This document shows positions 32,265-37,789 of a DNA stretch of 37,789 nt, piece by piece. The notes beneath the pieces are model-generated. The model was given only the letters and a program-made list of their open reading frames with translations, was not told where the DNA came from and ran no database searches. The translations under genes and the position numbers were made by a program. Source of the DNA: Opitutia bacterium (GTDB lineage Bacteria; Verrucomicrobiota; Verrucomicrobiia; Opitutales; Seribacteraceae); contig JABGWD010000212.1 in NCBI GenBank assembly GCA_018645725.1, positions 1 through 37,789 of the forward strand. Direction: 5' to 3'. Within the stretch, counting starts at the first letter, position 1. Each line of letters opens with the position of its first letter.

Positions 32265-32984
32265 CTAAAGCAAGCCGGCTTCTGAAAAACTAAAGTATCC
32301 GACTTCGTTTGGATCGTTCTCGAGCTCACCCAGTATGACGTGATCGTGAAGATCGATTCCGACATGTTCGGCCGCCTTGCATATTTTCTTCGTGACACGG
32401 AGGTCGGCTGCACTCGGAGTCGGATCTCCACTCGGATGATTGTGCGCCATGATGACGGCGGTGGCACCATGCCGAATCGCTGGACGGAACACTTCTCTTG
32501 CATGGACAAGGCTGCCCGTAGCGGTGCCCGAGGTTACTGCTTCGGCTCGAATCAACTTGTTCTTCCTGTCGAGGCACATAACCCAAACCCTTTCCACCAA
32601 ATCGGAACGGACTTCAGGGTAAAGATATTCCCACACGACGTCGGGAGTCTCGAACCTCAGGTTTTTGGTTCTTTCCCCACGCATCATTCGTTTGGCAATT
32701 TCCACAAAGGTGGACAGTTGAAGCGCCTTCACTTTGCCAATACCCCGAACCCTCCGGAAATCAGATACGTCCCAACGCAACAACCCCGCCAGGGAACCAG
32801 CTTGCCGGACAAGGTCATCGGCCAAGGCAAGAACGTCCCTTTGGGCTGTCCCCGAGCGAATCAGCATGGCGAGCAACTCCTGGTCGGTGAGTGGGGCAGG
32901 CCCAAGCTTTTCAAGTCGTTCCTGGGGGCGGTCTTGGGGGTTTAGTTTACGCAGGGAGTTTAGGCAGGCGGAGCCCTTGATCAT
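32265..32984 (-). CDS. radC: RadC/YeeS-family JAB1/MPN domain protein
   Basis: A 239-residue protein. The N-terminal third carries a helix-hairpin-helix (RVRGIGKVKALQL, 78-90) and the C-terminal JAB/MPN metal domain has the signature MAHNHPSGDPTPSAAD, with His181, His183 and Asp194, preceded by the conserved Glu in VHAREVFR. The old name RadC was given for DNA repair, but E. coli RadC has no repair role and its function is unknown. Length fits. It follows surA after 46 bases on the same strand. The gap between them is purine-rich, with no clear promoter. Confidence 0.93.
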   Translation of the reverse strand: MIKGSACLNSLRKLNPQDRPQERLEKLGPAPLTDQELLAMLIRSGTAQRDVLALADDLVRQAGSLAGLLRWDVSDFRRVRGIGKVKALQLSTFVEIAKRMMRGERTKNLRFETPDVVWEYLYPEVRSDLVERVWVMCLDRKNKLIRAEAVTSGTATGSLVHAREVFRPAIRHGATAVIMAHNHPSGDPTPSAADLRVTKKICKAAEHVGIDLHDHVILGELENDPNEVGYFSFSEAGLL

Positions 32985-33030
32985 TGATTGGGAGGATTGG
33001 GGGAGTTGGGAGGGGGATCGGAAGAAAAAC

Positions 33031-34044
33031 TTATTTTGGCAAGGTTATCCGAACGTAGGCTTCCTTCTTGAGCCGGCCAAGCCATTGACGTTGGCTTTGG
33101 GCTTCGTATTCGGATGCAAGGGTCCGTTCGATTTCCTGCCGGACTTCGTCAAGGGGCTTCCGACCTGAAACTTTTTTCTCACTGACGATCAGGAGGTAGA
33201 CGGCAAACTTGCCTGATTTCTTAATCGTCCCATCCTTTTGTCTTTGCAAGGTTTCGACTACGAAAGGTTCGGACATCTCGCCTTTTTTAAGGGAGAAAGC
33301 CCGTTTTCTGATTTCGTCGTTTCTTATTTCTCTCTCCGATACCATCACGCCCCAATCCCCCGCTTTGTCCCGGAACGGGCTTTGGCCATTATTGGCAGCA
33401 AGCTTTTCGAAGGGTACCCCGTTTTTGAATTCCTCCACTACTTTGCGGGCTTGTTGAAGAAGCACGGACTGAGGTTCCCCTGCAATTTGAGAAAAGGCAA
33501 TTTCGCCCAAACGAATCTTCTCTTCGGTCTTGAACAGGTTGACGTGCTTATTGTAATACGCCTCGACCTTCTCGGGGCTGATTTCCTCCTTTAGCTTCCT
33601 GCGGGTCGAGAGCATGTGACTGTAGATGATTTCCTCTTCCAAATCTTTTCTGAACTCCAGCTGCGAACGCCCATTGCTACGCAGATAGTCACGGAAAAGC
33701 TTGCGGTCGCCATTGAAGTCGCGAATGAGGCGTTTGTTGTATTCCTGTTCGACGTAAGTATCCGGAATAGCCATGCCTTTTTCCTTGAAAGCGGCGATGG
33801 AAAGCAACCGGTCGATCTTTCCCTCGACGAATTCCGTCGTGCGTTTTTTCTTTTCCTTGTCGGAAAAATTCAACCGAGTCATCGCGTTGTCGATTTCCCC
33901 CCAGGTGACGATTCTGTCATTCACCTTGGCGATCACCCGGTTGATTTCGATCAATTCAGCGTTGAGGCAATGGACGGACAAGGATAGGGCGGACGCAAAA
34001 AACAAGGATTTGCGAGAAAGAGTTTTAATCGTTTTTATTCCCAT
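33031..34044 (-). CDS. surA: SurA-like periplasmic chaperone/peptidyl-prolyl isomerase
   Basis: A 337-residue exported protein. The signal peptide is about residues 1-29. The SurA N-terminal chaperone domain spans about 32-165 (INRVIAKVNDRIVTWGEID is the classic opening), followed by one parvulin-type rotamase domain, about 175-300 (EKIRLGEIAFSQI; KAGDWGVMVSEREI; FSLKKGEMSEPFVVE). E. coli SurA has two rotamase domains, so this is a single-rotamase form. It helps outer-membrane proteins fold in the periplasm. Its start overlaps the mfd stop by 20 bases. The barrel protein at 23575 is a possible client. Confidence 0.92.
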   Translation of the reverse strand: MGIKTIKTLSRKSLFFASALSLSVHCLNAELIEINRVIAKVNDRIVTWGEIDNAMTRLNFSDKEKKKRTTEFVEGKIDRLLSIAAFKEKGMAIPDTYVEQEYNKRLIRDFNGDRKLFRDYLRSNGRSQLEFRKDLEEEIIYSHMLSTRRKLKEEISPEKVEAYYNKHVNLFKTEEKIRLGEIAFSQIAGEPQSVLLQQARKVVEEFKNGVPFEKLAANNGQSPFRDKAGDWGVMVSEREIRNDEIRKRAFSLKKGEMSEPFVVETLQRQKDGTIKKSGKFAVYLLIVSEKKVSGRKPLDEVRQEIERTLASEYEAQSQRQWLGRLKKEAYVRITLPK

Positions 34045-37000
34045 GCAATCTCATCTTTAAAAAACGGATGGTTTCCTTCAACTTCAAAAGTGGTTTTCGG
34101 GCAGAAAGTTTTGGAATTCTTCCGGCAATGCGGAGATATTTCTTTTCTTTGTCCTTCGCTCTCCTGACGAACCGGCAAAAAAGTTCGCTTCCCTTGACTT
34201 CCAGTTGATCAAATCCGGCTTCCTCGCAGAGGCATCTGATCTTGGTTTCGGCAAGCAGGTTTTTCACCTCATTCGGGAGAGGGCCGAACCGGTCACGAAG
34301 TTCTTCCTCGTATTCGTCCAGTTCCACGAGGGTTTGCATTCGCGACAGTCTTCGGTAGCCTTCGATGCGCAACCTTGGTTCCGCAGTGTAATCTTCGGGC
34401 AGAAAGGCTCCAGCGATTTCAATTCCGTTTTGCAGTTCGGGTCCTTCTTTGTCTCCCGTTTCCCCGGAGACCAAGAAGTCAAGTCGGACGGTGGCGCTCA
34501 GACGCAAACTCAGATCGTCCCCCTTGAGTCGGGAGACGCTTTCCTTCAAAAGCCTGCAGTACAATTCGAAACCTATTCCTGCCACGTATCCGCTCTGTTC
34601 GCTTCCGAGCAGGTTTCCCGCGCCACGAAGCTCGAGGTCTCGGATGGCTATTCGGAATCCCGCCCCGAAATTGTTGGTTTGCCGAATGGCCGAAAGTCTT
34701 TTGCGAGCCAGATCGGACACCGGGAGACCCGCGTTGAGAAGGAGGTAGGCATATGCCTGGCGATTGAACCGTCCCACCCGTCCGCGCAGTTGGTAAAGTT
34801 GGGAGAGGCCGAACTTGTCCGCGCCTTCTATTATGATGGTGTTGCAGTTGGGGATATCCAGACCGGACTCGATGATGGTCGTGCATACCAATAGGTCGTG
34901 ATCTCCGGCGACGAATTCCGTCATCACTTTTTCCAGTTCGTTCTCTTCCATTTGACCGTGCCCGATGGCGATGCGGATCCTGGGGAAGCGGGCCTGAAGT
35001 TTGCGGGCGACGGAAGCGATGGTCTTCACCCGGTTGTGGAGGTAGAATACCTGACCGCCACGCCGGATCTCCGTCTCAACCGCTCGCTTGACTACCTCGG
35101 GCGAGTTTCTCGCTACTTCGGTCCGGATGGGGCGCCGGTTGACGGGGGGTGTTTCAATGGCGCTCAGGGCACGGGCCCCGACCATTGCAAAATACAGAGT
35201 CCTGGGGATTGGGGTCGCACTTAGGGTAAGGACGTCGACGTTGATTCTCAGGCGCTTGATCGTTTCCTTGTGCTGTACGCCGAACCTTTGTTCCTCGTCC
35301 ACGATTAACAAGCCGAGGTCATGAAGGATCAAATCCTTTCCGAGTATTCTGTGAGTACCTATGAGGATGTCGATGGTGCCGTCTCTTGCGCATCGAAGAA
35401 TTTTCTTCTGCTCCCCGGGGGTACGAAAGCGGGTCAGCATTTCGATCTCAATCGGGTAGTCCGCCATCCGTTCGCGGAAAACATTGAGATGTTGTTGGCA
35501 CAAGATCGTCGTTGGGGCCAGGAGCACTACCTGCTTCCCGTCCATCACCGCCTTGAACGCAGCTCTCAGGGCGACCTCCGTTTTCCCGAAGCCAACGTCT
35601 CCACAAACCAGACGGTCCATGGGTTCTTCCTTTTCCATGTCGACCTTGGTTTGATCGATTGCCTTTTGTTGATCGGGGGTTTCGGTGAAAGGAAATGCAT
35701 CCTCGAATTCTTTCTGCCATTGATCATCGGCGGCAAAGGCATACCCCATTTGAGTTTCCCTAGTCGCTTGCAGTCTCAGCAAGTCGGCCGCCAGGTCAAG
35801 GGCGGCCAATTCGGCGGCTTGCTTGGTCTTTGCCCACGCTTTGCCACCAAGTTTGGCCAACTTTGGCTTTGCCTTCTGCAAGCCCACGTAACGTGAGAGC
35901 AAGTGTGATTCCTGCAAGGGGACGTGAAGAAGTATTCCGTCCGCGAATTCGAGGGTGATTGCTTCTTCTTCACGATTTTCTTCCTCAATCTTCCCCAGTT
36001 GCCGGAACAGGCATATTCCATGTTGATGATGAACGAGGTAGTCATCTTGCACGAGTTCGGAAAAGTCCAGGGCTTGATCGACCTCCTTTCTGCGAACAAA
36101 GGCTTTCTTGGTCCGAAGCGTTCGCCTGCTTCTCTCCCTGCCCAGGATCTCTCGCGCCGTGGCCAGGACAAGACCTTTCACGGGGTTTTTCTTGAGCAGT
36201 GAAAAACAATCGCTCGCCTTTCCCGGGTTTGCCGAAAATCCTTCCCGCAGTCCGATGGGAAGAAAGCGAGGTTTGAGTTTTTCAAGAGAGCTTTCCTCTT
36301 TGATTATTTCGATTATTCTTTTCCTTTCCGAATCTGCTCCCGCCGCGATGATGACTTCATGTTTTTCCTTTTGTTTTTGCAGCAAGTGGAAAAGGAAGTT
36401 GGTCCGAATGAATTTTTCATTTTCAAGTCTTTCCAGGTTGATTGAGGAATGATCGGGAGGAGTCCGGAAGTCGCTGAGATTGAAAACTTTTGCATCCATC
36501 TCTTCTGAATTCTCGAAAATGCCCGAACCGGCGTTAATTTCGCTTGTTCCGACAAAGTGATTTTTGCCTTTGCTTTCCCAGGACAGTGAAAAATTTGCTT
36601 TTCCGTCTTTCTTTCTTTCCGCTTCATGGAAACACAAGGGGTAGAGCGCGACCAGTTTTTCGGGTTCACGCAAAACCCAGGTCACCCCTTCCTTCAGGTA
36701 ACGAAAGAATTCTCCTTCTCGTCCGTGGGAATCAATTGGTCCGCAACAGGCTATGGTGATGCCGGAGAGTTGCCCCGTCGTTCTTTGGGTTGTCGGGTCG
36801 AACGACCTGATTTCTTCCACTTCATTGCCGAAGAAGTCGATCCGAATGGGTTCGCGACCGTTCACAGGATACACGTCGACCAAGCCACCTCTGATGGCAA
36901 ATTGGCCTGGTTCCTCGCAAAGGATCTCGGATGAATAACCTAGGTTTTGAGCCAATGAATGGCAAAATTCGTCGAAATCCAGTCGCGTCCCCGGGCTAAT

Positions 37001-37420
37001 TTCTATTTCCGACTTTTTGCGATCTTCGGGAGGTGGGCATGGGCCGAGAATCGAATCAGGGGTGGCAGCAATCAGGATGAGGTTTTTCTTGTCGTCCCCG
37101 TCCTGCGTTTTTTGTGCCCCAAGGAGGCTGGACAGAGTTGCGGCGCGATCACATGAGCGCTCAAAGGCATCGGGGTTTGAGTCAAGTGGGGGGTGGTCGA
37201 AAGTTTGGAAATCGATGAAAACCGAAGACGATATTTCCTCGATCAAGGCTGCCGTATCCTCAGCCCATTCTTCGGCCTTCGGTAGGCTTTCCTCCAAAAG
37301 TATGGCAATGGGGTTGCCAAGGCGCAGAATTTCGTTGGCTGCCAAAGCCGAGGTTGCCGATTCAGGTAGAGAGGGGGCGAACCTGGCGTTTTCGACCCGC
37401 GGGACGAGGATCCGTTTCAC
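34025..37420 (-). CDS. mfd: Transcription-repair coupling factor
   Basis: A 1131-residue Mfd, which removes RNA polymerase stalled at DNA damage and recruits UvrA. The UvrB-like N-terminal module contains GQFAIRGGLVDVYP (172-185) and EEIRSFDPTTQRT (202-214). The RNA-polymerase-interacting domain lies near 455-515 (YLVHHQHGICLFRQLGKI). The translocase has Walker A GDVGFGKT (607-614), Walker B DEEQ (708-711), LSATPIPRTL (733-742) and the late RVGR motif. The C-terminal domain ends the protein. Length is close to E. coli Mfd (1148). It begins with GTG at 37420, which overlaps the rnc stop (GTGA), so translation is likely coupled. Confidence 0.96.
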   Translation of the reverse strand: MKRILVPRVENARFAPSLPESATSALAANEILRLGNPIAILLEESLPKAEEWAEDTAALIEEISSSVFIDFQTFDHPPLDSNPDAFERSCDRAATLSSLLGAQKTQDGDDKKNLILIAATPDSILGPCPPPEDRKKSEIEISPGTRLDFDEFCHSLAQNLGYSSEILCEEPGQFAIRGGLVDVYPVNGREPIRIDFFGNEVEEIRSFDPTTQRTTGQLSGITIACCGPIDSHGREGEFFRYLKEGVTWVLREPEKLVALYPLCFHEAERKKDGKANFSLSWESKGKNHFVGTSEINAGSGIFENSEEMDAKVFNLSDFRTPPDHSSINLERLENEKFIRTNFLFHLLQKQKEKHEVIIAAGADSERKRIIEIIKEESSLEKLKPRFLPIGLREGFSANPGKASDCFSLLKKNPVKGLVLATAREILGRERSRRTLRTKKAFVRRKEVDQALDFSELVQDDYLVHHQHGICLFRQLGKIEEENREEEAITLEFADGILLHVPLQESHLLSRYVGLQKAKPKLAKLGGKAWAKTKQAAELAALDLAADLLRLQATRETQMGYAFAADDQWQKEFEDAFPFTETPDQQKAIDQTKVDMEKEEPMDRLVCGDVGFGKTEVALRAAFKAVMDGKQVVLLAPTTILCQQHLNVFRERMADYPIEIEMLTRFRTPGEQKKILRCARDGTIDILIGTHRILGKDLILHDLGLLIVDEEQRFGVQHKETIKRLRINVDVLTLSATPIPRTLYFAMVGARALSAIETPPVNRRPIRTEVARNSPEVVKRAVETEIRRGGQVFYLHNRVKTIASVARKLQARFPRIRIAIGHGQMEENELEKVMTEFVAGDHDLLVCTTIIESGLDIPNCNTIIIEGADKFGLSQLYQLRGRVGRFNRQAYAYLLLNAGLPVSDLARKRLSAIRQTNNFGAGFRIAIRDLELRGAGNLLGSEQSGYVAGIGFELYCRLLKESVSRLKGDDLSLRLSATVRLDFLVSGETGDKEGPELQNGIEIAGAFLPEDYTAEPRLRIEGYRRLSRMQTLVELDEYEEELRDRFGPLPNEVKNLLAETKIRCLCEEAGFDQLEVKGSELFCRFVRRAKDKEKKYLRIAGRIPKLSARKPLLKLKETIRFLKMRLHGNKND

Positions 37421-37789
37421 GCCGAACCGGAGTCAGCATCGGGTCGGACTTCGTCCCTTTGCTCAAATGCTTCCAAAGCCACCTTGGCGGCTGCTTCCTC
37501 GGCTTCCTTTTTGCTCTTTCCTTCGCCCCTGCCAAATTCTTCTTCTCCGATCGTAACTTTGATGATGAACGTTCTGAGGTGGGGAGGACCGCTTTCCTTT
37601 TCGAGCTTATACCGAATTTTATCTTGAGGCCGGTTGGCCTGGACGAGTTCCTGAAGTTGTCCTTTGGGGTTGAACTTGACTTGGGTTTGCTCAAGTAGCT
37701 TGCTCATGTCGCCTATCCAGCCAAGCAAGCGATCCCGCGCTGCCTCCATTCCCCCATCCAGAAAAATAGCCCCGATCAGAGCTTCGATG
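37417..37789 (-). CDS. rnc: Ribonuclease III, C-terminal part (cut by window edge)
   Basis: The last 123 codons of RNase III, which cuts double-stranded RNA in rRNA and mRNA maturation. The first residues seen are the end of the nuclease domain (IEALIGAIFLDGGMEAAR), including the Glu of the catalytic signature region. The rest is a dsRNA-binding domain (PKGQLQELVQ; GEGKSKKEAEEAAAKVALEAFE) and a short tail. The start is outside the window. It overlaps the GTG start of mfd by three bases and is the first gene of the rnc-mfd-surA-radC group visible here. Confidence 0.95.
   Translation of the reverse strand, partial: IEALIGAIFLDGGMEAARDRLLGWIGDMSKLLEQTQVKFNPKGQLQELVQANRPQDKIRYKLEKESGPPHLRTFIIKVTIGEEEFGRGEGKSKKEAEEAAAKVALEAFEQRDEVRPDADSGSA

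Noticed and set aside
32265-32984. RadC as a DNA-repair protein
   Set aside because: The name is historic; the family's JAB/MPN domain has no proven repair role, so I do not assign one.
1-37789. tRNA, rRNA, CRISPR, insertion sequence or prophage
   Set aside because: No cloverleaf, rRNA-like stretch, regular spaced repeats, transposase, integrase or terminal inverted repeats were seen.

Overview
The window looks like a chromosomal stretch from a Gram-negative bacterium, most likely a marine or aquatic member of Verrucomicrobiota (Opitutae / Puniceicoccales-like). This assignment is inferred from gene content: an MCE/Mla-type lipid transport set, SurA, an outer-membrane beta-barrel, a TonB-like protein, a sulfatase next to TIM-barrel sugar isomerases, a PQQ-type beta-propeller, and weak or absent Shine-Dalgarno sequences. 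Nothing points to a phage, plasmid, integrated element, tRNA, rRNA or CRISPR array. Base composition and coding density look even, and no stretch longer than about 300 bases lacks a gene.

Layout. 0-1.5 kb: an exported Dabb-domain protein (-), then a small membrane protein, an FmdB-type zinc ribbon and a DoxX-like membrane protein (+). 1.6-7 kb (-): leuA, then creD-recD2. 7.1-9.1 kb: stand-alone coaC (+), ribosome hibernation factor hpf (-), and an RluA-type pseudouridine synthase (+). 9.1-10.9 kb (+): an acidic protein of unknown function followed by an actin-like ATPase whose sequence resembles the magnetosome actin MamK. 10.9-13.4 kb (-): asd, a small orphan gene and an HDOD protein. 13.4-13.9 kb (+): an L,D-transpeptidase. 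14-17 kb (-): an unknown protein, a membrane histidine kinase and a two-receiver response regulator; then a HAD phosphatase (-). 17.8-21.8 kb (+): STAS-MlaE, MlaF, MlaD and an auxiliary lipoprotein, which together form an envelope lipid ABC transporter, plus a small membrane protein. 22-24.6 kb (+): a secreted beta-propeller and an outer-membrane barrel. 24.7-31.3 kb (-): a six-gene operon (sugar isomerase, sulfatase, Nramp-like transporter, Tat-exported isomerase, TonB-like protein, RluA). 31.4-32.2 kb (-): a proline-rich secreted protein. 32.2-37.8 kb (-): rnc (cut by the window edge), mfd, surA and radC.

How the parts fit. Much of the window is envelope biology (lipid transport, barrel, SurA, L,D-transpeptidase, CreD) mixed with housekeeping genes (leucine and aspartate-family amino acids, CoA, RNA modification, DNA repair). 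The two most unusual parts are the MamK-like actin with its acidic neighbour, which has no other magnetosome gene nearby, and the sulfatase/isomerase/Nramp-like operon. In that operon the transporter lacks the residues that bind metal in true Nramp proteins, so it probably carries something else. Family calls rest on motifs read by eye; no database search was run.
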